Shown here in pieces: positions 17,161 to 25,114 of a stretch of DNA of 64,000 nucleotides. The stretch's first letter is position 1; each line of letters begins with the position of its first letter. Under the pieces are notes generated by a model that was given only the letters and a program-made list of their open reading frames with translations, had not been told where the DNA came from and searched no databases. Source of the DNA: Rhizorhapis sp036570425 (lineage in GTDB: Bacteria > Pseudomonadota > Alphaproteobacteria > Sphingomonadales > Sphingomonadaceae). The stretch lies in contig DATCYF010000012.1 of NCBI GenBank assembly GCA_036570425.1, forward strand, positions 62,001-126,000, given 5' to 3'. Made by a program: the position numbers and the translations under genes.

Positions 17161-19040
17161 GCGAGATTCTCCTCAATGGCGGCCTCGATCTCCGCAATGC
17201 GGAAGGGCTGGCCGGAAATCTTGTTCAAAGGCTTGGCGTCGACGAGATACTGGTCGCGCAAAACAGTCTTTAATTGTCCGGTATTCATTTCAGGGACCAA
17301 TATCCGGTCATAGCCTTTCAGCAATTCGCCCAGATTTCTGGGCAAAGGCCAGATATGGCGAATATGAATATGGCTCACGTCATGCCCCTTGGCGCGGGCG
17401 CGGCGGACGGCCTGATGAATTGGTCCGTAGGTCGAGCCCCAGCCCACCACCGCCAGCTTGCCGGCCGGATTGCCAAGGCATACATCCTGCTCGGGAATAT
17501 CGTTGGCGATGCCAAGCACCTTGTCACGGCGAAGCTCGGTCATCGCCTGATGGTTGGCGGGCGAATAATCGATATGGCCAGTGCCGACCGCCTTTTCGAT
17601 GCCGCCGATGCGGTGCAGCAGACCGGCCGTGCCGGGCTTCACCCAAGGGCGGGCGAGCTTCTGATCGCGGCCATAAGGTTTGAAGCCGCCTTCCTGCGCT
17701 TCTTCCAGGAACGTGACGGGGAACGGTTCATAACTACCCATGTCGGGCACTTTCCACGGCTCGGCGGCATTGGCGATATAGCCGTCGGTCAGGAGCATGA
17801 CCGGGGTCATGTAGCGGGTCGCAAGCCGGCAAGCCTCGATAGCGCATTCGAATGCGTCCGAGGGCGATCGTGCTGCGATCACTGGCAAGGGCGCATCGCC
17901 GTTGCGGCCATACACTGCCTGATAAAGGTCCGATTGCTCAGTTTTCGTCGGAAGCCCGGTCGAGGGGCCGCCACGCTGGCTGTTGACGATCACCAGCGGC
18001 AGTTCCGTCATGATCGCAAGGCCAATAGCTTCCCCTTTGAGGGCAATGCCAGGACCGGAGGAGGAAGTAACGCCGAGTTGGCCCGCATAGCTTGCGCCGA
18101 TCGCTGAGGCCACAGCGGCGATCTCGTCCTCCGCCTGAAATGTCGTGACGCCGAATTCCTTGAGGCGCGAAAGGTGATGCAAAATGGCTGAAGCTGGCGT
18201 GATAGGATATCCGCCGAAGAACATCGGTACGCCAGCAAGCTGCGTTCCGGCGACAAGACCAAGCGAAATCGATTCAGCGCCAGTGACAGTGCGGTACAGC
18301 CCCTCTTCCGAAGGCGCGGCCGCTACATGATGCTGCTTGAGCGGGCCGGAAATCTCCGCCGTTTCGCCATAGGCATGGCCAGCATTCAGGGCCGCGATAT
18401 TGGCGTCGGCGAGCACGGGGTTCTTCGCGAATTTGGACTTCAGCCAGTCAATGATAGGCTGCCGGTCGCGATCGAACATCCAGAGCGCAAGGCCCAGCGT
18501 CCACATATTCTTGCAGCGGAGCGCTTCCTTGTTGCCAAGACCAAATTCCTTGACGCTGTCCAGCGTATGCTGAGAGATGTTGAAGGCAAGGAGCTGCCAC
18601 TTCGCCAGGCTGCCGTCCTCCAGCGGATTGCTGTCATATTTCGCCTTGGCAAGATTTCGCTCGTTGAACTCGCCCTCGTCAGCGATGATGAGGCCGCCGG
18701 GCTTCAGCGCGATGACATTGGTCTTGAGCGCGGCCGGGTTCATCGCGATCAGCACGTCGGGTTCGTCGCCCGCGGTGTTGATCTTGGTTGAGCCAAAATT
18801 GATCTGGAACGCCGACACACCGAAAAGCGTGCCCTGCGGCGCGCGAATTTCCGCGGGGAAATCCGGAAAAGTCGCGAGATCGTTCCCCGCAAGCGCCGTT
18901 GAAAGGGTGAACTGGCCGCCGGTGAGCTGCATCCCGTCGCCGCTGTCGCCAGCAAAGCGGACAACGACCGCGTCGGGAGCCGGAACTGCCGAGATGTCCT
19001 CTGAAGTCATTTCGTGGACGGCTGTCGCCATGGTCATCAA
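17157..19040 (-). CDS. korA: 2-oxoacid:ferredoxin oxidoreductase, fused gamma-alpha subunit
   Basis: Partner of korB. The 627-residue product is a fusion. An N-terminal gamma domain (near 25-210; RFAGDSGDGMQLTGGQF, RAPQGTLFGVSAFQINFGS) precedes an alpha pyrimidine-binding domain (GGYPITPASAILHHLS near 275). The C-terminal domain III ends with the MNTGQLKTVLRDQYL segment typical of KorA. Oxygen-tolerant KorAB pairs of this form are known from aerobic bacteria. The frame offers MMTMATAVHEM, so the start may be at the first or third Met. It is transcribed divergently from the esterase gene across 168 bp. Confidence 0.93.
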   Translation of the reverse strand: MMTMATAVHEMTSEDISAVPAPDAVVVRFAGDSGDGMQLTGGQFTLSTALAGNDLATFPDFPAEIRAPQGTLFGVSAFQINFGSTKINTAGDEPDVLIAMNPAALKTNVIALKPGGLIIADEGEFNERNLAKAKYDSNPLEDGSLAKWQLLAFNISQHTLDSVKEFGLGNKEALRCKNMWTLGLALWMFDRDRQPIIDWLKSKFAKNPVLADANIAALNAGHAYGETAEISGPLKQHHVAAAPSEEGLYRTVTGAESISLGLVAGTQLAGVPMFFGGYPITPASAILHHLSRLKEFGVTTFQAEDEIAAVASAIGASYAGQLGVTSSSGPGIALKGEAIGLAIMTELPLVIVNSQRGGPSTGLPTKTEQSDLYQAVYGRNGDAPLPVIAARSPSDAFECAIEACRLATRYMTPVMLLTDGYIANAAEPWKVPDMGSYEPFPVTFLEEAQEGGFKPYGRDQKLARPWVKPGTAGLLHRIGGIEKAVGTGHIDYSPANHQAMTELRRDKVLGIANDIPEQDVCLGNPAGKLAVVGWGSTYGPIHQAVRRARAKGHDVSHIHIRHIWPLPRNLGELLKGYDRILVPEMNTGQLKTVLRDQYLVDAKPLNKISGQPFRIAEIEAAIEENLA

Positions 19041-19208
19041 GTCCTGTTGCCGATGTTTCTGTGTGCTTTCCTACGCCCGCAGGCGCGTCGCTTCAAAGTA
19101 GAAAATATGCGTACGACGCAATCTTCCTTTTCCCATCTATGGACGCCTGCGCGCATCCTTCTTAATCAGATATGACTTTGAAGGCCCTGCGGCAATTGGA
19201 AGATAGCA

Positions 19209-20165
19209 ATGAATAGCGTTTTTGTGCGTCCTGATGTGCAGGCGTTCCTGGATTATGTGAATACGGCACGGCCAGCGAAGCATTTTGAGCTTGGGCCGGA
19301 AAAGGCCCGCACGATTATGCGTGACATGCGCGTGCTGGCGGACGTGCCGGTAGGAGAACTCGCCGTCGAGCAGGATCTACATTGCCCCGGACCCGGCGGG
19401 GAAATCCGCCTTCGCCTGTTCGATGCAAGGGAAATGCGGGCGCCGGGCCCTGCAGTGGTCTTTTTCCACGGGGGTGGATTTGTATTGGGCGATCTGGACA
19501 CCCATGCGCCTTTTTGCGCTGAGGCGGCTCGGCAGCTCGATTTGCCCGTCATCGCTGTCGATTATCGTCTGGCGCCCGAAAATCCGTGGCCTGCGGGGCC
19601 CGATGATTGCGAAGCAGCGGCCCGGTGGATCGCCGGCAGTCCGGAGCAACTGGGCAGGGTTGTCACAGGCCTTGCGCTCTGTGGTGACAGTGCGGGGGGA
19701 ACGCTGAGCATCGTAACGGCGATGGCGCTCCGCGATAGAGCGGCAGACGTGCCGCTGCTGGCGCAATTTCCACTATATCCGGGGGTGGACCTCAAGACCC
19801 GTTATCCCAGCGGTGAACTGTTCGGGCGGGGCTATTTCCTGGAGAGTGCGAACCTTAAATGGTTCAATGCCTGTTACCGGCCGGACCTGGAAAGCTGGCG
19901 CGCTTCGCCTCTTCTTGGCGACCAGTCGGGAATGCCATCGACCCTGATCCTGACGGCGGGGCTGGACCCGCTGCGTGATCATGGGCGGAGCTATGCCCAA
20001 GCGTGCATCGAACAAGGCGTGCCGGTCGTTTATCGGGAGGCTGAAGGAAACATTCACGGTTTCATTAACATGGCCAAGGCGATACCTTCGTCCGTTGGCG
20101 ACATTACTGCGGGACTCGCGCTTTTCCGGCAGATTGTCCTGCACGAAGCCCGCCGGCTGACATGA
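19209..20165 (+). CDS. Alpha/beta hydrolase, hormone-sensitive-lipase family esterase
   Basis: A 318-residue serine esterase. The family-IV oxyanion motif is FFHGGGFVLGD near 85. The nucleophile serine is in CGDSAGGTLS near 158, the acid in TAGLDPLRDHG near 255 and the histidine in GNIHGFINM near 287. It has no signal peptide, so it is probably cytoplasmic. The substrate is unknown; these enzymes prefer short acyl esters. A GGAAG ribosome site precedes the ATG. The stop overlaps the start of rppH (ATGA), so the two may be co-translated. Confidence 0.9.
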   Translation: MNSVFVRPDVQAFLDYVNTARPAKHFELGPEKARTIMRDMRVLADVPVGELAVEQDLHCPGPGGEIRLRLFDAREMRAPGPAVVFFHGGGFVLGDLDTHAPFCAEAARQLDLPVIAVDYRLAPENPWPAGPDDCEAAARWIAGSPEQLGRVVTGLALCGDSAGGTLSIVTAMALRDRAADVPLLAQFPLYPGVDLKTRYPSGELFGRGYFLESANLKWFNACYRPDLESWRASPLLGDQSGMPSTLILTAGLDPLRDHGRSYAQACIEQGVPVVYREAEGNIHGFINMAKAIPSSVGDITAGLALFRQIVLHEARRLT

Positions 20166-20662
20166 TCATGAGCAAGGATTTTATGAGCGTTAACAAGCAG
20201 GACCTTCCTTACCGGCGCTGCGCTGGCGTCATGCTGGTGAACTATGAAGGCAAGATATTCGTGGGGCAGCGTCTCGATACCCGGGCCGAGGCCTGGCAAA
20301 TGCCGCAGGGCGGCATTGACGAGGGCGAAGAACCGCAGGCTGCAGCGCTTCGCGAACTGGGTGAGGAAACCGGCATTGCTGAACGGCATATCCAGTTCCT
20401 GGCGCGGGCGAAGGAAGAGCATTATTATGATTTGCCTGATGAACTGGTCGGCAAAATATGGAACGGACAGTATCGCGGGCAGCGGCAGGTCTGGTTTCTT
20501 GCCCGCTTCACCGGCACCGATGATGACGTGAACATCGAAACCGACCATCAGGAATTTCGCGCATGGAAATGGGCCGATCCCGACATCCTTCCGGAACTGA
20601 TCGTCCCCTTCAAGCGCAAGCTCTATCGCGATGTATTGAAGGAATTCAGAGACATCATCTGA
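20162..20662 (+). CDS. rppH: RNA pyrophosphohydrolase (Nudix)
   Basis: It removes pyrophosphate from 5'-triphosphate RNA ends, opening transcripts to RNase E decay. The Nudix box is complete: GGIDEGEEPQAAALRELGEETGI near residues 45-67. The DLPYRRCAGVMLVN opening and the GQRQVWFLARFTGTDDDVNI region match RppH. Three starts are possible: ATG 20162 overlapping the esterase stop, ATG 20168, and ATG 20183. The last has AAGGA 4 bases upstream and would give MSVNKQDLPYRR; I consider it slightly more likely. Confidence 0.93.
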   Translation: MIMSKDFMSVNKQDLPYRRCAGVMLVNYEGKIFVGQRLDTRAEAWQMPQGGIDEGEEPQAAALRELGEETGIAERHIQFLARAKEEHYYDLPDELVGKIWNGQYRGQRQVWFLARFTGTDDDVNIETDHQEFRAWKWADPDILPELIVPFKRKLYRDVLKEFRDII

Positions 20663-20686
20663 CGCCCCTTATTCCGGCATGGGGCG
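20663..20686 (+). terminator. Hairpin after rppH
   Basis: CGCCCC (20663-20668) pairs with GGGGCG (20681-20686) around a 12-base loop, starting at the rppH stop. No T-run follows, so it may be an mRNA end-protecting hairpin rather than a strong terminator. Confidence 0.3.
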
Positions 20687-20737
20687 GATATGACCGCCGG
20701 TGGCATAGCCGGCTGCCAAGGACGTAGACTCAACCCG

Positions 20738-21640
20738 ATGTTACGACACTGCCTGATCCTTTCCCTTCTCGTCCTTCCCGCCACGGCATATGCCGATACT
20801 CCCGCCCCACTGCCGCCTGCTGTCCGCGATATGCTGGCGGCCGCTATCGCCAGCGGCAATGACACCGATATCGACACAGTGGCGAGGATTGCAAAGCAAA
20901 CCAATCCGGACGCCGCACCGGAGGTGGACGCGTTGGTGAATGGCTATCGTGAACAGAAGAACAAGGACAATGAAGAGCATATTCGCCATGCCGATGCCTT
21001 CGATTTATGGAAGGGGAAAGGCGAATTCGGCCTTTTGCGCTCCACAGGCAGCAGCAGCGAGTTCGGCGTCAGCGGCAGCCTGACCCTTACGCGACAGGGG
21101 CTGCACTGGCGACATGTGTTGCGTGCCCATGCGGATTACCGTCGGGCGAATGGCGAAACGTCACAGGAGCATTTCCTCTTCGCCTATGAACCGCGCGTGC
21201 AGATCAATGACAAGGCCTTCACTTACGGGCTTGTCCAATATGAGCGTGATCCCATCATAGGGTTCGATAACCGCTACACGGCATCGGCGGGCATAGGTTA
21301 TGACTATATCCGGAATGACCGCATGAGATTGTCTCTGGATGCCGGACCTTCATTTCGTCATGTGAAATACACAGATGACGGTATTGAGGACCGGGCGGGC
21401 ATCCGGTCTTCACTGGATTTCAACTGGAAACTGTCGCCGACATTGACGTTGCAGCAAAATGCCAGCGCCTATTTCGAGAAGGATAACTCGACTCTGACAT
21501 CGCTGACTGCGCTCGACGCAAAGATATTGTCGCGTCTGTCCGCGCGCTTTTCCTATAATGCGGCCTATGAAAGCAAAACCGAGCTGACCGCGGAAACCCT
21601 GGATACCTTGAGCAAGGTCACTCTGGTTTATGATTTTTGA
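20738..21640 (+). CDS. DUF481-family outer-membrane beta-barrel protein
   Basis: A 300-residue secreted protein with signal peptide MLRHCLILSLLVLPATAYA and cleavage after AYA. A short helical linker (residues 20-75, ending NKDNEEHI) is followed by alternating amphipathic strands, many ending in aromatic residues, and a C-terminal YDF typical of outer-membrane barrels. This matches DUF481 (salt-induced outer membrane protein, YdiY type), whose function is unclear. ATG 20738 is chosen because the signal peptide starts there; the open frame extends to 20690. Confidence 0.8.
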   Translation: MLRHCLILSLLVLPATAYADTPAPLPPAVRDMLAAAIASGNDTDIDTVARIAKQTNPDAAPEVDALVNGYREQKNKDNEEHIRHADAFDLWKGKGEFGLLRSTGSSSEFGVSGSLTLTRQGLHWRHVLRAHADYRRANGETSQEHFLFAYEPRVQINDKAFTYGLVQYERDPIIGFDNRYTASAGIGYDYIRNDRMRLSLDAGPSFRHVKYTDDGIEDRAGIRSSLDFNWKLSPTLTLQQNASAYFEKDNSTLTSLTALDAKILSRLSARFSYNAAYESKTELTAETLDTLSKVTLVYDF

Positions 21641-21696
21641 TAGCCGGCAGACATGGAATCAATCGGGATAAACCGTAAAGCTGAATCGCTGAGCCA

Positions 21697-22413
21697 TTAT
21701 CCTTCGACGCGCATCCGATAGCCCGTCGGCCTGTCTTCGCTTAACAGTCGCAGAAATGCTTCCGCCACGACTTCGGGCGTTTTGAGAGTCGCCGGGTCTT
21801 CCCCCGGATAGGCCCTTGCGCGCATGGCTGTGCGAGTGGCGCCCGGGTCTATGATCGCGGTGCGGATATTGCTGATGTTCCGGACTTCCTCACCATAAGC
21901 AAGGACCAGCGTTTCCAGCGCTGCTTTCGATGCGCCATAGGCCCCCCAGTAGGCGCGGGGATTTTGAGCAACGCTGGAAGTGAGGGCGACAAGATGCGCA
22001 TCCTCACTCTTTCGCAGCAGGGGATCGAAAGCCGCGATCAGCGCCTGCTGAGCGGTCAGGTTGAGCGTGATGAGGCGCGCAAATTCCTTCGTGTCGATGG
22101 CGCTGACGGGTGTCAGCGAGCCCAGCATGGCCGCATTGAGAACCAGAATATCAAGCGCATTCCAGCGTTCCGCCACAGCGCCTGCAAGGCGGCCGATGCT
22201 ATCCCCATCGGTCAGGTCAAGCGGCGCGATGGTGGCGCTGCCCCCCGCTGCATGGATGCGTTCCTCGACCTCTTCCAGACCTCCGGAAGTGCGGGCGGTG
22301 ATGATGACATGCGCGCCCGTGCGTCCCAAGGCTTCGGCGATCGCCGTCCCGATGCCACGGCTTGCACCAGTAACGAGGGCCAGTTTTCCAGCAAAGGGTT
22401 TATCGGTCATCAA
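21697..22413 (-). CDS. Short-chain dehydrogenase/reductase
   Basis: A 238-residue NAD(P)-dependent classical SDR. The cofactor motif is TGASRGIGTAIAEALG near 14-29, with the NAA-type LVLNAAMLG segment, the catalytic serine in VALTSSVAQNPRAYWG and YGASKAAL near 155. The basic TARTSG after the second strand suggests NADP preference. The substrate is not predictable. It lies downstream of purF on the same strand with a 92-bp gap containing a dispersed repeat. Confidence 0.88.
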   Translation of the reverse strand: MMTDKPFAGKLALVTGASRGIGTAIAEALGRTGAHVIITARTSGGLEEVEERIHAAGGSATIAPLDLTDGDSIGRLAGAVAERWNALDILVLNAAMLGSLTPVSAIDTKEFARLITLNLTAQQALIAAFDPLLRKSEDAHLVALTSSVAQNPRAYWGAYGASKAALETLVLAYGEEVRNISNIRTAIIDPGATRTAMRARAYPGEDPATLKTPEVVAEAFLRLLSEDRPTGYRMRVEG

Positions 22414-22466
22414 TATTGTTTCCGTTTATTCCGGCATGGTCGAAGAACATGAAGGGGGCGGGGAAT

Positions 22467-22497
22467 CCCGACTTCGCTCGACATCAAAAGTGTCGGG
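22467..22497 (-). repeat. Dispersed repeat fragment and hairpin downstream of purF
   Basis: CCCGAC (22467-22472) pairs with GTCGGG (22492-22497), and the left arm runs into GACTTCGCTCGACA (22470-22483). The same 14 bases occur in the trmFO upstream gap at 40261-40274. It could serve as a terminator for purF, just 9 bp after its stop. Confidence 0.5.
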
Positions 22498-22505
22498 CTC
22501 AAGGG

Positions 22506-23969
22506 CTATTTACATACCCGTTCAGCGAGCAGCGAGAACTGGTCAGTCACCTGCGCATCGTCCTGATCAGTCAGCGTCGTCGGATAGTCGCCGGTGAAGC
22601 AGGCATCGCAATATTGCGGACGGATATCCGCACGCTTTGACTCCCCCAAGGCCTTGTACAAGCCATCGATGGAAAGGAAGGACAGGCTGTCTGCGTGGAT
22701 GAAGTCCCGCATGCCGTTCACGTCCAGCTTGTGCGCGAGCAACTTGGCTCGTTCCGGCGTATCGACACCGTAAAAGCAGCTATGCCTGGTCGGTGGGCTG
22801 GCGATCCGCATGTGGACCTCGCTCGCACCTGCGTCACGCACCATCTGCACGATCTTCAGCGATGTCGTGCCGCGCACGATGCTGTCATCGATAAGGACAA
22901 TGCGCTTGCCGTTGATGAGGGCACGGTTTGCATTGTGCTTCAGCTTCACGCCCAGATGGCGGACCTTGTCGCCCGGCTGGATGAAGGTGCGGCCAACATA
23001 GTGGGAACGGATGATCCCCAGTTCGAAGGGAATGCCCGATTGCTGGGCATAGCCGATCGCGGCAGGGACGCCGCTGTCGGGAACGGGAATCACATAGTCG
23101 GCCTCGACCGGATTTTCGATGGCAAGCTGCGCACCGATTGCCTTCCTGACGGAATAGACGGAGGAGCCATCAACGATCGAGTCGGGGCGTGAAAAATAGA
23201 CATGCTCGAAAATGCAGGGACGCGGATGGGGATCGCCGAAGGGACGGAGGGATCGCACCTCGCCTTCATTGGGAACAAGGACCAGTTCGCCGGGCTCTAT
23301 GCTGCGTACATATTCCGCGCCGACCACGTCGAATGCCACGGTTTCAGAAGCGAAAATAGTGGCGTCGCCAAGCTTGCCCATCACCAGTGGACGGATGCCC
23401 AGGGGATCGCGGCAGGCGATCATGCCTTCCGGCGTCATGCAGATGAGGGAATAGGCGCCTTCGACCTGCTTCAGCGCATCGATGAACTTGTCGAGCAGGG
23501 TGCGGTAGGTGGATGTGGCGACCAGGTGAATGATGACTTCGGTGTCGGACGTGGACTGGAAGATGGAACCGCGCCGGATAAGCTCCCTGCGGAGCTTCAT
23601 CGCATTGGAAATATTGCCATTATGCGCCACCGCGAAACCGCCCGAGGAAAGCTCGGCATAAAGCGGCTGCACGTTGCGCAGCGCCGTTTCACCTGTCGTT
23701 GAGTAGCGAACATGGCCGCAGGCTGCCCTGCCTGGCAGGCTTCGGATGATTTCATCGCGATCGAAATTGCCCGCCACATGGCCCATTGCCCGGTGCGTGT
23801 GGAAATCAGTTCCGTCCCAGCTCGTGATTCCCGCGGCTTCCTGACCACGATGTTGCAGGGCATGAAGGCCGAGCGCAACTACAGCCGAAGCCGTGTCCAC
23901 GCCGCTTATCCCGAAAACCCCGCATTCCTCGCGCAGTTTGTCGTCGTAGAAAGGATTGGTTGTAAGCAT
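22506..23969 (-). CDS. purF: Amidophosphoribosyltransferase
   Basis: It catalyses the first committed step of purine synthesis: PRPP and glutamine to phosphoribosylamine. The 487-residue protein has an Ntn glutaminase domain beginning with Cys16 (EECGVFGISG), which implies removal of a 15-residue propeptide. The synthase domain has the PRPP loop VLIDDSIVRGTTS near 360. Cysteines near the end (QYCDACFTGDYP) fit the iron-sulfur type. It starts 221 bp from hisI, which runs divergently. Confidence 0.96.
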   Translation of the reverse strand: MLTTNPFYDDKLREECGVFGISGVDTASAVVALGLHALQHRGQEAAGITSWDGTDFHTHRAMGHVAGNFDRDEIIRSLPGRAACGHVRYSTTGETALRNVQPLYAELSSGGFAVAHNGNISNAMKLRRELIRRGSIFQSTSDTEVIIHLVATSTYRTLLDKFIDALKQVEGAYSLICMTPEGMIACRDPLGIRPLVMGKLGDATIFASETVAFDVVGAEYVRSIEPGELVLVPNEGEVRSLRPFGDPHPRPCIFEHVYFSRPDSIVDGSSVYSVRKAIGAQLAIENPVEADYVIPVPDSGVPAAIGYAQQSGIPFELGIIRSHYVGRTFIQPGDKVRHLGVKLKHNANRALINGKRIVLIDDSIVRGTTSLKIVQMVRDAGASEVHMRIASPPTRHSCFYGVDTPERAKLLAHKLDVNGMRDFIHADSLSFLSIDGLYKALGESKRADIRPQYCDACFTGDYPTTLTDQDDAQVTDQFSLLAERVCK

Positions 23970-24022
23970 CTATCGCAAACCCGTTGCCGCAGCATGAGAG
24001 GCATCCGCCGCTTCTGTCGCGC

Positions 24023-24050
24023 ATATAAGGAGAAGAAACGCCTTTGTCGC
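24023..24050 (-). promoter_or_regulatory. Candidate promoter for purF
   Basis: On the minus strand GCGACA (50-45) and TTATAT (28-23 of 24000) are 16 bp apart, about 54 bp upstream of the purF ATG. The match to the alphaproteobacterial housekeeping pattern is moderate. Confidence 0.35.
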
Positions 24051-24190
24051 CCTCTTGTCACAAAAAAGCTGCTTGGTGCTCCCCAATATATGCTTTCCGC
24101 GAACCAAGGATGGGATTTGCGTGCTTCAGGCAACGACTTGCCGCATCTGATTTCTTTGTAAATGCCGCAATAACCTTATATGGAGGCGTT

Positions 24191-24565
24191 ATGACAGATA
24201 TGCGCGAGAGTGGGGCGGCGCTCGATCCTAAATATGATGCCAATGGACTGGTGACGGCGGTGGTGACGGATCATCGGACCGGCGACGTGCTGATGGTGGC
24301 GCATATGAATGCTCAGGCGCTGGCGCTGACCAGGGAAACCGGCATTGCCCATTTCTGGTCCCGCAGCCGGGCCAGCCTGTGGAAAAAGGGGGAAACCTCC
24401 GGCCATATCCTTAACGTCACCGAGATGCGCATTGATTGCGACCAGGACGCGATCTGGGTGCGCGCGGAGCCTGCTGGCCCTGCCTGCCATACGGGAGAGA
24501 CAAGCTGCTTCTATCGGCGGATCACTCCGCAGGGACTGGAGCGGGTTATGGATGATGCGGGCTAG
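24191..24565 (+). CDS. hisI: Phosphoribosyl-AMP cyclohydrolase
   Basis: It opens the adenine ring of phosphoribosyl-AMP in histidine synthesis. The 124-residue stand-alone enzyme, not fused to HisE, has the motif HFWSRSRASLWKKGETSGH and the zinc ligands in IDCDQDAIWV, with GPACHTGETSCFYR near the end. ATG 24191 is preceded by GGAGG at 24182-24186; the frame extends upstream to 24044 but that part looks non-coding. Its stop overlaps the start of the next lipoprotein gene. Confidence 0.95.
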   Translation: MTDMRESGAALDPKYDANGLVTAVVTDHRTGDVLMVAHMNAQALALTRETGIAHFWSRSRASLWKKGETSGHILNVTEMRIDCDQDAIWVRAEPAGPACHTGETSCFYRRITPQGLERVMDDAG

Positions 24566-25079
24566 CGCTGCGTTATTATTGCTGCTGGCCGCCTGCAGCG
24601 ACGGGCAGTCCCGCTCCACGCCTTCCGCAGGTGACGTGCCTGATCTGGAGCAGGCGGCGATCGATAGCGGAGTCATTCCGGACGTATCGCAGATCGATCC
24701 GACGGGCCTGTTTCAGCGGCGACATGAAGGCGGCACTGACGCCATGTGCCTGGTGCCGGACGGCAAGCAGGAATATCGCTTCGGTCTGGCCGCCCATTCA
24801 GGTGGGGCGTCCTATTGCAGTGGTCGCGGACGCGCGAAGCAAGCCGGGGATATGCTTGTTTTGCGCTTTGACAAGCCTTCGCGCTGCATCATCGTCGCGC
24901 AATATGACGGCGACCGTATAGCCCTGGCGGGCGCGGTTGACCTGGAGTGCGACACATTATGCCAGGAGCGGGCCTCCTTTGCGGGCGTGGCCGTACCGCG
25001 CGTGTCGGACAGTCAGGCCGCCGCCCTCTCGGCGAGCGGGCGGGATGGCAAGCCGCTCTGCACTGGCGGCAAAGGGTGA
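24552..25079 (+). CDS. Hypothetical lipoprotein coupled to hisI
   Basis: A 175-residue product opening MMRASAALLLLLAACSDG: a short lipoprotein signal with lipobox LAAC, so acylation at that cysteine and membrane anchoring outside the cytoplasm are expected. The mature part has four to five further cysteines (MCLVPD, SYCSGRG, CIIVAQ, LECDTLCQE) that could form disulfides. I recognise no family. The start (24552 or 24555) lies inside the last codons of hisI, a 14-bp overlap implying translational coupling. Confidence 0.75.
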   Translation: MMRASAALLLLLAACSDGQSRSTPSAGDVPDLEQAAIDSGVIPDVSQIDPTGLFQRRHEGGTDAMCLVPDGKQEYRFGLAAHSGGASYCSGRGRAKQAGDMLVLRFDKPSRCIIVAQYDGDRIALAGAVDLECDTLCQERASFAGVAVPRVSDSQAAALSASGRDGKPLCTGGKG

Positions 25080-25114
25080 AGCAGCCCTGCGCGACATCAA
25101 CACGGAGAAGATAG

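Noticed and set aside
23970..24190. Possible small gene or RNA in the purF-hisI gap
   Set aside because: Open frames here lack ribosome sites and family features; I see only the candidate purF promoter and the hisI ribosome site.
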